Part shown: one piece after another, positions 33,576 to 43,828 of the stretch | Numbering within the stretch: the stretch's first letter is position 1 | Layout: each line of letters opens with the position of its first letter | Made by a program: the position numbers and the translations under genes | Notes under the pieces: generated by a model | The model's database searches: none | The model's input: only the letters and a program-made list of their open reading frames with translations | Told to the model about the DNA's origin: nothing | Assembly: GCA_039602395.1 (NCBI GenBank) | Contig: JBCNJP010000006.1 | Coordinates: forward strand, 61,130,429-61,194,428 | DNA length: 64,000 bases | Direction of reading: 5' to 3' | From: Deinandra increscens subsp. villosa | Lineage: Eukaryota; Streptophyta; Magnoliopsida; Asterales; Asteraceae

Positions 33576-35550
33576 GGCTATCCGTAATGGGGCTCCATGG
33601 GGGCGCCATGGAGCCCCATAACGCCCCTATAACGCCGACTACCGCCCCCCGAGGCGCCATCTTAAAAAAAAAAGGAAGAGCGCCATGTTAATGGCGCGCG
33701 GGTGAACGTTGGGTGTTTTAAAATTTCGACCGTTGACAACGGTCAAATCCCTTTTTTTTTTTTTTTTTTTAACCTAATTTAAACACTATAAATTAAACCT
33801 CTCCATCCAATTTTTATACACACTCTTCTACCCATCTCTCACTTTTTATAAAATTCTCTCTAGCTACAATCAAAATGTTTCCCCGTGGTGGACCTTCGTC
33901 AAACCCACGCTTCCAAGCCCCGCGACGAGCAAACGATCCCGAGCAACAACCGCGTGACGATGGTTTGTTCGCGTATGTTGCGAACATGCCGCCCCCGCCA
34001 CAATCCTTCCCATCTTTCCCTTACCAAAACTTCGGCTTCAACTCGTACTCGCAACAAAACTACGCACCTTTTCAAACGGGCCAAGGTTATCCACCGTTTC
34101 AAAATTTTTCATCTCCATCTCCTTCTCCTACCCCATCTTCCCGCCCGTCTTCACAAGAACCCATTCCGGTTTCCCCGGAAGAACCCGAGGCGGTTCCGGA
34201 GACGCAAGAGGAGGCGGCGCCGGTTGGACCGAGAAAACGGCGATCGCACAAGAAAAAAGACGCCGGGGAACCGAGACAACGAAAAGTTGTTCAACATTGG
34301 ACCGAGGCCGAGGAAATCGCACTAGCTCGAGCGTGGCTTGACACGTCGGAGGATCCTATTCACGGTAAATATTACTTCTTTAATTTTTTTATAAATATGT
34401 TTAATTTATATTTTATAATAATACTTTAATTATTTTTTTTAGAAATAATTTTTAATAACTTTATATTTTTTGTGTAAACGTAGGTAATAGTCAAGACCTT
34501 GTGACTTTTTGATCGCAAATTCGTCAAAAGTTTTTCGCTCAAATGAAACAGGAACCGTACCGACCTAACGATTCGTTCTCGGGAAAGTGGACGGAAATGA
34601 ACAAGAGGATGAAAGCTTTTTCCAACGTATACGGTCGGATTAAAAGTGCTCGACCGAGCGGTGCGGACGACCAAGACATCATCATAGCGGCATTGGCGGA
34701 GTATCGCGCGACCGGGCCGGCGTTTAACAACCTCAAGGCTTGGGAAGTGGTTCGCGATGCACCAAAGTGGATGAATCAATCCGATCTCTCAAGGCCGACA
34801 AGACGACCAAGTAAAAAATCAAAAACGTCGTCTTCCGCCGCCGCCACCGACTCCCCTAATTTGTCCGACGCACGAGCATTTGATTTGAACGACGTGAACG
34901 ACTACGACGAAGATGTCGAAGTCGAGCGGCCTAGGGCGATGGGTAGGGATAAGGCAAAGGCAATTGCGAAGGGGAAACGAGCGACCTCCTCATCGACAAG
35001 TCAAGCACCATCCTCCGACTACTCCGTTCGACATGAAGAAATGCGCGAACGTTTTGATGATTTCTTGACACTTAAGAGAGAACAAATCAATGCCGTTAAA
35101 GCTCGGAAAAAAGAAAAAGCGTTGGAGAGGCTCATGCAACCGCTACCCGATGAAGAACCCGCTCGTAGCCTCGCGTTGCAAATTCGAGCGGATATCATGA
35201 AAGAATATGGCCTTTAGATATTTGTTTTTTTTAATTGTCATGTTTTTTTTTAAGAATGTAGGTTTGTTTTTTTTAATTTCCATGTTTGTTTTTTTTTTAG
35301 AATGTTGTAAGTTTGTTTTTTTTTAAAAAATCTTCTAGTTTTATGTCTTGTTTTTTTTTTTAATTTTAGTTTTTAATATGTTTAATACTAAATTATATAA
35401 AAAATGATTAAATAAATAATTAGGTAATGATTGGTAGGGGGTTATACATGGAGCCCCACTACACCACTTTTGCCATGGAGCCCCTCATGCTGACGTGGAC
35501 GCCACATGGCGCATAACGCCCACAAGGGGCTCCATCCACTACGGATAGCC
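33576..35550 (+). mobile_element. Harbinger-type element carrying only ORF1
   Basis: Terminal inverted repeats GGCTATCCGTAATGGGGCTCC (left, first 20 bases conserved in part) and, inward from the right, GGCTATCCGTAGTGGATGG. Flanking TTA at 33573-33575 and 35551-35553 is the target duplication. It encodes a Myb/SANT-like ORF1 but no DDE transposase, so movement would need a transposase supplied in trans. Confidence 0.88.
33875..35217 (+). pseudogene. Harbinger ORF1 (Myb/SANT-like, NAM-associated C-terminal type) with one nonsense codon
   Basis: ORF1 proteins bind the element's ends and help import the transposase. Exon 1 is 33875-34364 and exon 2 34484-35217, with a GT-AG intron that keeps frame. 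The product would be 407 codons: a Pro/Ser/Gln-rich N-terminus, a basic patch (GPRKRRSHKKKD), the SANT/trihelix start VVQHWTEAEEIALARAWLDT, then GNSQDLVTF, a TGA at 34510-34512 (codon 173), and SQIRQKFFAQMKQEPYRPND. Family proteins have Trp at the position of the stop, so TGG to TGA is the likely change. The remainder (SGKWTEMNKRMKAFSNVY, GPAFNNLKAWEVV, C-terminal coiled basic region ending IMKEYGL) is intact. Databases often label such proteins glutathione S-transferase T3-like; there is no GST fold here. Confidence 0.85.
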
Positions 35551-35563
35551 TTAGAATGAAAGA

Positions 35564-36150
35564 TATGTTTAGATGATCACACAGGAATTGGATGCGTATA
35601 GGAGCTTTTTGTAGTGTTTTGGCGTGGTAATATTTTTGGAGGCAAACACCATTGGATTCTTCTTTGTTATTACATTTTATTAATGATCTGAGTTGTTAGA
35701 TTGCTTTCAGATCTGAATCAGTGACCTCTTAACGGTTACTGCTACTTTTGATTGGTAGTAAATTGTATACTGAATTGTAAACCGAGTTGTAAATTTTGAT
35801 GGGGTAAATGAATGTGATGATTATTATTGTAAAAATTCATGATAATATGCGTATTGACGAGACAATTTTCATTAGCAGTCATGATGGATGTGTGATTTTC
35901 GTTTTACAAATTTGTGCCACTTATAATGTTACTTAATACGACTTCATTTTAATCTAACTATATTCACTCTTATCTCTAACTACGTATTCAACGCTTTGTG
36001 ATTATATGCACACGATGTTTTTATATAAAAGTATATATGACCATAGCAACTCACAGACTCTCCATATCATTAAATAAAAGTACTAGCATAAGTAACCGGA
36101 AAATATTGCTTGAAATTTCATAATAGAGAACAATTCATTTAATGAAATAA
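35564..36150. other. Intergenic, nothing recognised
   Basis: AT-rich sequence without coding potential, tandem repeats or clear element ends. Confidence 0.5.
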
Positions 36151-36979
36151 GAGAAAAAGACGAGAATAGCCGTGTTGACTACGGTTGGACGAAAATAGCC
36201 ACTTACACGGTCATCCTGGCCGCTCAATCACGGTCGGACGACCGTCCGATCCACCTAATCATCGCGTGCCACGTATGGAATGAAGACAGGCGGCGCGACC
36301 GTGCGTCTGGTATCCACGCCCGTCTGACATTCTCTCTGCAATGGTCGGGCCGACCGTCTGACACACCGGTCACGGTCGCCATGACCGTGAAATGTTTTTT
36401 TTATTATTTAAAAAAAAGTATACATGGTCGTCCGACCGTGTATGTACACGGTCGCTCTCGAGAAAACCACGGTCGGCAAAATGCGTGTCGCATCCGACAT
36501 ATGTACAACATCAGACACGAATGACTTCCTTTTCAAACAGATTCGACGAGTCACGAGTAAGCTCGAACTGTAAACATACCGAGTTAAATCTTGAGTTTTC
36601 AGCTTAGAAGAGGATATCTGATATCATGTCGAGCCGTACACGACCGTATAAAAAAACGAATTTAGAACTAAAAAAATAATAAATCTTCCATGGTCGTGGT
36701 GCCTCCGACATGTGTGTCAGACGGTCGGCCCGACCGTTGCAGGAGGAATTTCGGCACGGTCGTTGGGGCCCAGCGTACGGTCGGACGACCTTGGACAGCT
36801 AAATATCCGACCGTGGAATGATGAGGTGTCGTCTTTTGATTGGCTCAGAGGCACGGTTGGACGACCGTATAAGGGCGGTCCTAGCGCGACCCTGGACAGG
36901 GGTATTCTCGTCCATTTTTTTAAAAGTGGGGACATTCTCGTCCAACCGTGGTCAACACGGCTATTCTCGTTTTTTTCCC
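36151..36979. mobile_element. Mutator-like element without genes, rich in ACGGTC palindromes
   Basis: A perfect 9-bp duplication ATGAAATAA (36142-36150 and 36980-36988) flanks 829 bp. Terminal inverted repeats begin GAGAAAAAGACGAGAATAGC (left) and GGGAAAAAAACGAGAATAGC (right, inward), continuing through CGTGTTGAC and CACGGTTGGACGA. A 9-bp duplication with long inverted repeats is the Mutator signature. The interior is GC-richer than its surroundings and holds many copies of ACGGTCGGACGACCGT-like palindromes. No transposase frame is present. Confidence 0.8.
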
Positions 36980-37503
36980 ATGAAATAATCTGTTAATTTT
37001 GCTAAATTTGTTAAGCTAATATGTTCATTTATAATCATATTTAACTACACTACTCTTAAACTACTTGAGTTACAATTAAACCTTTTATGTCATGATTTAA
37101 ACCGTAGAACTCCAACTAAAAGATAAAATCATCTATCAAGTTAGTTAATCTCGACTACATTTTACTTGCATTAAATATTTATTTTATAGGGATGACAATA
37201 ATGAAATTAGATGACGTGTTGTCTTAATTTGGAAGTAATGATGAAGTGAACACATATAAGAAAACAAGAGTAGAGTAGATTAGGTGTAAATGCCCCATTT
37301 GTTATGTCTACATCTATCCGACCTTGATCGGGCAAAACACGTGACACGGACCATGTCCTACATTGCACATGCCACTCGCTTGGATTGTTTCAATCCCATG
37401 ATCTATCCTTTTTATTTTTTTTAGTTTTAGAATAATAGATTTATTTTGGTTTAAATAAAAAGAGTTGAGGTAAATTAGCAATTTTTTCAATCATAATAAG
37501 ATA

Positions 37504-37868
37504 GACAAATTGGATTTTAATAATTCATACTATGACTTATTGGTCGATAATAATAAATCAAATTATCAGTTTTGCCAGCATCAGTTTTAACTTTTATTTT
37601 CTTTATTATTAGCAGTTTTCGTCCCGAAACATTATATATTTACACATGATTTACACTTGTTTTTTGTTTATTTTTGCTTTTATGCTTCCTTATTTTGTTC
37701 AGATTCATCATTACAAGACAAAAATCAAGTGTAAATGTATGAGGATTATGCTACTGGGATTGCTCCTGATAACGAAAATGAAAGTTGAGACTGCTGCTGG
37801 CCAAATTAATAGTCTGGATTATTATCGGCCAATAAGTAATAGTTTGAATTATTAAAATCCAATTTGAC
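37504..37868. mobile_element. Mutator-like foldback MITE
   Basis: Arms CAAATTGGATTTTAATAATTC (left, first 20 bases) and its inverted partner at 37845-37868 extend about 60 bp inward. The flanks TAATAAGATA and TAATAATATA agree at 9 of 10 positions. The same terminal motif starts a one-armed relic near 53688 and the foldback element at 43189. Confidence 0.65.
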
Positions 37869-37886
37869 TAATAATATATTATAGTA

Positions 37887-38275
37887 CTAGGTTAGTAACC
37901 CGTGTATTACACGGGCTGAATATACATTTATAATATTAGATATATACAAAGAAAAAGGCAATGATTAAGAAATTTAAAAATTATGATTGATATAAAATTC
38001 TTATAATATATTAAATAATAATTTAGAAATTCATTTTAAAATAATTTTAATTGATGATTTACTAAATTAATTTTATCAAATTTTAAAATAAAATTTTAAT
38101 TTTAACAAAATTGGTAATTAATTTTAATTGATGATTTACTAAATTGGTAATTCAATGTGAGCTTAACATGTGATGATGGTGATGTGGACCATTTATAAAT
38201 GAGACATGTGACACAAATTTTATTGTTTTATTATGATTAAGATAAGATTTATGATTTATTATGATTAAGATAAGA
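37887..38275 (-). mobile_element. Short Helitron, empty at the Harbinger target site
   Basis: Same family as 32823: on the minus strand the 3' end is CCCGTGTAATACACGGG then TTACTAACCTAG|T (37887). The 5' end is A|TCTTATCTTAATCATAATAA at 38247 or, because a 28-bp tandem duplication covers that end, at about 38275. The TAATAAAACAATAAAA site is uninterrupted here. Confidence 0.55.
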
Positions 38276-38789
38276 TTTATGATTTATTATGATAGTACCG
38301 TGGAGCCCACATGTGAACAACATATATATAAAAGTTTATGTGAGAATTAAACACGTACGTCATGACAATATATTATGAATCTATAAAACATGATTGGTGT
38401 GGAACAATTTAAAATTTATATTAGATTTAATCCAGTTTAATTGTTATTATTAATAAATTTATATCAAAACTATATAAATTCATAATTCTATAAAACATTT
38501 TGTTTTTAAATTAATAATTACAAGAGAAAAAGGAAATACGTTCAAATTATATTATTAAAATAATAGTAGCTTTGAGGAGTTAACGTTATGCTTAGAGAAT
38601 TGTATTTGGGTCGATTTGGAATAATATTTGTATTAAAATGATGACAAGAACATTTTGACATGTTTAGATGTACACGGTACACACAAGTTAACAATGTATT
38701 AAATTCAAGTTTGAGCTCGTTAATTAAACAAATCCTAATCAATTTAGACTTTATGTTGATTAGGTCGGTTTGATTTAAAGAACCTATCT

Positions 38790-39626
38790 CACTACAATAG
38801 AGCAAGCCTTTCGTGACAAAATAAAGAAGGGCTTTAGCGAGGACAAGTAGTTGCATAGGTTGTTTTGAGCTATGACGATAACATGTCATCGCTAAAGGTA
38901 TCGTGACCAAAACTTCGTCCAAGTATGTCAATTATGTCACCACCAAAAGTGTCGTTGGCGTATAGGTACGACAAGTTGTCACTAAAACTTTCTATAAAAT
39001 GCATTTTTTGAAGAAAAAAAAACGATTTATTTAATTAATATTCACCCTACCACGAGAACATGTCTTCATCATAGGTGTTAATTAATTATTTAAAAAAATA
39101 ACTTTGCATTTAGAAAGAACATGTCCTCGCTATAGGTGTCAATTAATTTATTTATTCTAAAAAATAAATTAGCTTTTGGCGGGGACATGTCCCCGCTAAA
39201 GGTTTTAAGTAATTAAATAATTTAGCAAATTAGAATTATCTATAGTGATGGCATGTCCTTGCTATATGTCATTATTTTTTTTATTTAATTTTTCTAGTTT
39301 TTTTTTAAATATATAAAAAAACAATAAATAAATAGGTGGATTCCAGAGAGAGTTCGATGGTGGTAGTAAGGTCGTGGCTGAAGGAGGAGCGACGACATAT
39401 TTTGGTAACGTACTAAGGTTTGGGGGGGGGGGGGTGTTTCAGATCCCAGGGAAGGTTCAAGAATGAGAGATTGGGGTATATAATAACAAAGCAGCGCTGC
39501 GTTTATTTATATACATTGAGTTTTCGAAAGCCTATAATGATGACAAGTCGCCTTCATAGGTTAAAATTTAAAATAACTTTTTACATATCAACCTTTAGTA
39601 CAGAATTATTGTCTCCAAGGGGTTAA

Positions 39627-39695
<69 letters not shown>

Positions 39696-39762
39696 TTGTT
39701 TGAAAGAAAATTAAAAACCAATATAAATTTTATAAAAAAATTTATAAAATGAAAAATTTTAT

Positions 39763-39809
<47 letters not shown>

Positions 39810-40035
39810 TTTATCAATAGCCGTTACAAGTTTGAAAAGTGGCGCGTCGTTTCTCCTCTCATGCTCACCTTTTTACACCTTTTTAGTGAGAATTTGTTCT
39901 AACCAAAACCATTAACTAATAAAAATCCATGAAAAGCTATAGCGATAATTTGTCATCGTCATAGATTGGTCTATACCGATGACGACGACAGTTGTTGCGA
40001 AAAGTATCGTCGTTAAAGGGTTATTTCTTGTAGTG
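38790..40035. mobile_element. Non-autonomous CACTA (En/Spm-type) element
   Basis: It starts CACTACAATAGAG at 38790 and ends TTTCTTGTAGTG at 40035, that is CACTA at both ends read inward. The flanking TCT/TTT would be a 3-bp duplication with one change. Subterminal motifs such as CATGTCATCGCTAAAGG, CATGTCCTCGCTATAGG and CATGTCCCCGCTAAAGG recur near the left end, with related ATCGTCGTTAAAGGG at the right, as expected for CACTA subterminal repeats. The middle contains an (ATT)n run (39627-39692), a (TA)n run (39768-39804) and a G run (39422-39434). No transposase is present. Confidence 0.75.
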
Positions 40036-40542
40036 TTTCAAATAACTTATAAATAATCTGACTAGCTTAATTAGACATAATCCGACTCACTTACACTCAC
40101 ATATATAAGATTTATATTGAGAACTTGAAGTGACAAATTTCTAGGAAAAGAAGATATTTTCACTAGCTATATAATTAAAAATCTTCAAAAGCTGGACTAA
40201 CAAATAATTGAAGCTTATTATATCTCAATAGATAAACGAAAAGTTAATTAAACACATATAAAATAAAGTTATATATATATATTACGCGTTCGACATTATA
40301 TATTGTTTGAATTTATAAACATTCTTTATAGAAAACTTATCATCGTGTACACGATTTCTTAATTAGAACCTTTGAATTGAAATAACATAAATATTTGATA
40401 TTCTTCTAAGATATGAGGTTATACATTTTTTTAATAATAATAAAATAGATGCAACAAATAAAATACACACTTGCACATTAGATCAATTTAGCTTATACAT
40501 CCAATTGTATAGGAACTTATTGTTCTAGCTAATTAATCGATA
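40036..40542. other. AT-rich spacer downstream of the small two-exon gene
   Basis: No gene or repeat recognised. It should include the 3' UTR of the gene at 40543-41421. Confidence 0.5.
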
Positions 40543-41421
40543 TTAGTAGCATATTTTCTTATTCAAAGAATTGTAAGAAATGTTATTAGCACTCTGATTA
40601 TGGTAGGGTTCTTGAGAAAAGTATTCTCCATTATTTGAAGTATCAAGATGCCTTTGAGTTTGAACCCTCGTGTTCGAAGACTTGGATCTTGATTGCTTAC
40701 TTCTTCTTGGATTAGTCGAAGATCGTGGGATGAATACTCCGGTTCCTTTGATTTCTCTTCTACCATTTTGATCATGAAAACTTGGTATTTGGTTATGAAT
40801 TGGATGGATTGTTTGAGAGATAACCTAGAAGAGAAAACAATATAACATGTTAGTTTACTAAAGGAAAAGAAACTAGGGTTACCCCTTATATAGAAACTTA
40901 ACAAAATAAGTAAGGTTCCCTTTCTGCTTATATTCAAGATATGGTTATATCTAGAAAGCCCATGTTTCCACTTAAGGGTCAACTATGATCTTCCTACCAT
41001 CTCATACATCTTTATTAAATGACCGTTTAAGATCGCATTAAACGGTCATTGATCTAGAAGTTGGTGTTTGCGTCATAACATAACGCTCTATTTCTAAACA
41101 ATCGATTCAGGTTTTTTTGTCGAATGATTGTTTGCATGTGGGACTTAATTGTGCCATACCCCAATTTTAAACGGTCGTTTGAGTTTGATTTGTTCTTTAA
41201 GGGTAGTACGAGATTAAATTCGATGGTGTGAAGCCGGAGGCCCCGCCTCTCAATTACCCTTTCTTCCATTCAATCATATTAGAAAGAGAGAGAGAGATGT
41301 AAATTACCTGGAAAGAAACAGGAGGGCAGTGAAGAGTAGGGTCTTCCTCATCATCCATAATCAAAAGAGAGATCCTCTTACTCAAGTCAGCAAAGAACAC
41401 ATCATCTTCAACAATTTCCAT
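40543..41421 (-). CDS. Small plant protein of unknown function with KGTGVFIP motif (2 exons, 131 aa)
   Basis: Exons 41421-41308 and 40824-40543, joined by a GT-AG intron in phase 0. The ATG at 41421 is chosen because the frame further upstream begins with TTG. The N-terminal exon is acidic and hydrophobic (MEIVEDDVFFADLSKRISLL, then IMDDEEDP and HCPPVSFQ). The second exon has REIKGTGVFIPRSS, a basic Arg/Ser stretch (NPRRSKQSRSKSS) and an Asn/Gln/Ser-rich tail ending NSLNKKICY. From memory, the IMDDEEDP...CPPVSFQ head plus KGTGVFIP is a recurrent pattern in unannotated plant proteins, but I cannot give a function. There is no signal peptide or membrane segment. A TATA-like CTATTTATTG sits near 41544-41553. 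The gene stands alone, with transposons on both sides. Confidence 0.75.
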
Positions 41422-41463
41422 CTTGCTTTCACTAAGCTTTTCAATAACTGTCCCAACTTCCAA

Positions 41464-42215
41464 ACAACTTATTTACTTAAGTAGTAGCTAGCTACTTCAA
41501 GTGTTTCTTTCTCTTTCTCCTACTTTCTTTGGTTGTTTGAGCACAATAAATAGGGAAAGAAAAAGTATGGTATAGTGAGTATAAAGAATGAAAGAATATG
41601 TGTTGGGTAGGGGTGGGGGTGCTCAATTCTCACAAGGGGCTGGACATGTGAGGTAGTGGGACCCATTTGGCCAATCTGTCAATTTTTGACCCACAAGAGG
41701 ATCATGAAGTGTGTTTATGATTCTATCCAGTTGTGGGAAAAGAAGATAGATTATAGCAACAATAGCCAAGGCACAACCCACACACAGATTTCTCTCATCC
41801 ACATCAATCTTTAGAATATACTTGGTTCTCATTCAATTCTGATCTACTCTCTTACTTGCATACACTTGCACATGAACAAGGACATGACACAACAATTAGT
41901 TATGGTTCAATTCACTGTAACAAAAAGCTACAAAAAAACTAGGTGTCACACACATGTGTGCATGGGTTGGAGAATATATTGTGAATATATTAATCTTTTG
42001 GAGCAGGCTTTATAAATCTGATTTAATTTCTTGTGGTTGATTTAAGCTTTTCTGAGTTGGTTGCTGTCAACTATGGTGCTTTTTCTACATCTATGTCTTG
42101 CACTTTTGTTCTTTTCATTTATGTCTTGTGTTTTTATAGGATCTTGAAGATGAACCACACAATAAGCTTACAAAATGGTATATTATATCTATGCAACTCT
42201 CTAACATATTTTTAA
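41464..42215. other. Upstream region of the small gene
   Basis: Contains the presumed leader and promoter of the gene at 41421 (CT-rich stretches near 41500-41530, TATA-like sequence near 41544). No other gene found. Confidence 0.5.
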
Positions 42216-42615
42216 CTAGATTAGTAACTCGTATAATACACGGGTTGAATTTAGGTTCAAAATATTAGATAAATATAAAAACAGTTAAGAGATTTGAAAA
42301 TTATAATTGACGTAAAATCTTTATAAAACCTTATATGATAATTGAATACATTAATAAAATTGATTATGTTTGACAATTGTTGAATGGTTTCCTTAAAAAA
42401 ACTCAAATTATTGAGTAACTTATCAAATATACATTAATTTTACGATGTTTTCAAATAAAAATTTAGTTTGGATAAAATTGATAATTAATTTTAATTGGTA
42501 ATTTAATAAATGGTAATTAATTGTGACTTTCATATGTAACAGAGTGCTGATGTAGACACTTTAAAAATAAAACGTGACAACCATTTTATTGTTTTATTAA
42601 AATTAAAGATAAAGA
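42216..42615 (-). mobile_element. Short Helitron, empty at the Harbinger target site
   Basis: On the minus strand the 3' end is ACCCGTGTATTATACGAGTT then ACTAATCTAG|T at 42216. The 5' end is A|TCTTTATCTTTAATTTTAAT at about 42615. Its interior matches the copies at 37887 and 42797 (ATAAAACAATAAAATGGTTG). No Harbinger insertion is present. Confidence 0.6.
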
Positions 42616-42817
42616 TAAAAATTAGCATTTCTTTCATATTAATTAATTGCACTTACTTTTAATTATTTTTTTCTTTCCTTCTTAGAGCAAGGTCTCGTGT
42701 CTTGCACTTCTAACTTCTATAATCTTTTTTTTTAATTAATATCTAAAATATATTCCATTAATAATAAAAATATAAAAACAAAATGCATGTATTTCATCTT
42801 TATCTTTTTAATTCTAA

Positions 42818-43093
42818 GGTTAAGTGTAGTGGATAAGGCCTTAAATAGGGCATTTCTGCCATGTGGTCGATGACTGGACAAGGGGCTTTACGGGGCTTTA
42901 TGGGGCTTTATGGTGTAGTGGATAAAGCCCCATAACGCCCCACCAACCTCCCCCTTTCAGCGTTATCTCCCTCACGCCCCTCTCAATTTTTCGGACGATA
43001 ACGCCCCATAACGCCCCACCGTAGTGGGGGTGGGCGTTATGGGGGGCGTTATGGTGCAATTTTTTACCCCATAACGCCTTACTACGGATAGCC
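42818..43093. mobile_element. Tourist/Harbinger-type MITE inside the Helitron
   Basis: Flanked by TAA (42815-42817 and 43094-43096). The right end read inward is GGCTATCCGTAGTAAGGCG, the terminal sequence of the ORF1 element at 33576. The left end is a degenerate GGTTAAGTGTAGTGG. The interior repeats GGGGCTTTATGG / CCCCATAACGCCCC. Confidence 0.8.
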
Positions 43094-43188
43094 TAATAAA
43101 GCACTAAAATGGTTGTCACATGTCTTCTTTTTAGGGTGTCCATATCAACACTGACACATGTGAAAACCACATTCAATTATCAATTTAT

Positions 43189-43536
43189 TAAAGGAAAATT
43201 GGATTTTAAAAATCCAAATTATTACCAGTTAGCCAATATTAATCCCAATTTCAAAATTGACCTACATAAATCCCAATTATTAAGGTGTTGGATTTCATTA
43301 GACTCCCGTTAAGTTTTTCTTAACTTCGTTAGTTGTTTGCTGACGTGACATCCTACGTTGCTTTTATTAATTAGTGTCACGTCAGCCAAAAACTAACAGA
43401 GTTATGGAAAACTTTACGGGGGTCCAATGAAATCCAACACCTTAATAATTGGGATTAATGTAGGCCAATTTTGAAATTAGGATTAATATTAGCCAATTGG
43501 TAATAACTTGGATTATTAAAATCCAATTTTCCTTTA
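43189..43536. mobile_element. Mutator-like foldback MITE inside the Helitron
   Basis: An almost perfect palindrome: AAAGGAAAATTGGATTTTAA at the left and its complement at the right, with arms of about 110-150 bp meeting near 43350. Flanks TCAATTTAT and TTAAATTAT agree at 7 of 9 bases. It shares the TTGGATTTTAATAAT motif with the element at 37504. Confidence 0.75.
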
Positions 43537-43828
43537 TTAAATTATCATTTAAGACTAATTACCAGTATTGTCCAAACTAAATTTCCATTCAAAAAATTGA
43601 CAAACTTAATGTAGATTTGATATATTTACTCAATAATTTAATTCTTTATTAAGAAAACTAAACAATTTATGAAACATAATAAATTTCCTTAATGTATTAA
43701 AATTATCAATTAATTGTTTTATAATGAACTATGTCATTTATAATTTTCATATCTATTAACCGTTTTTTTATATGTATCTAATACTATGACTAAATTCAAC
43801 CCGTGTAGTACACATGTTACTAACATAG

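Larger units (their letters stand above)
32823..35563 (-). mobile_element. Short Helitron carrying a nested Harbinger element
   Basis: On the minus strand the 3' end has ACCCGTGTAGTATACGGGT (hairpin) followed by TACTAACCTAG|T at 32823. The 5' end is A|TCTTTCATTCTAA at 35563. Sibling copies are at 37887, 42216 and 42797 with the same terminal design and interior (GTCACATGTC..TTAGGG). No protein is encoded by the Helitron part. The Harbinger element (33576-35550) sits 13 bases from the Helitron 5' end. Confidence 0.6.
42797..43828 (+). mobile_element. Short Helitron with nested Tourist-like MITE and Mutator foldback element
   Basis: The 5' end is A|TCTTTATCTTTTTAATTC at 42797. The 3' end has CCCGTGTAGTACACATGTT then ACTAACATAG|T at 43828 (ATAG in place of CTAG). 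It lies head-to-head with the copy at 42216-42615, 181 bp apart. Without the two insertions it is about 400 bp, like its siblings. Confidence 0.6.

Noticed and set aside
39623..39817. 64-codon frame of mostly Ile and Tyr on the minus strand
   Set aside because: It is a translation of the ATT and TA microsatellites.
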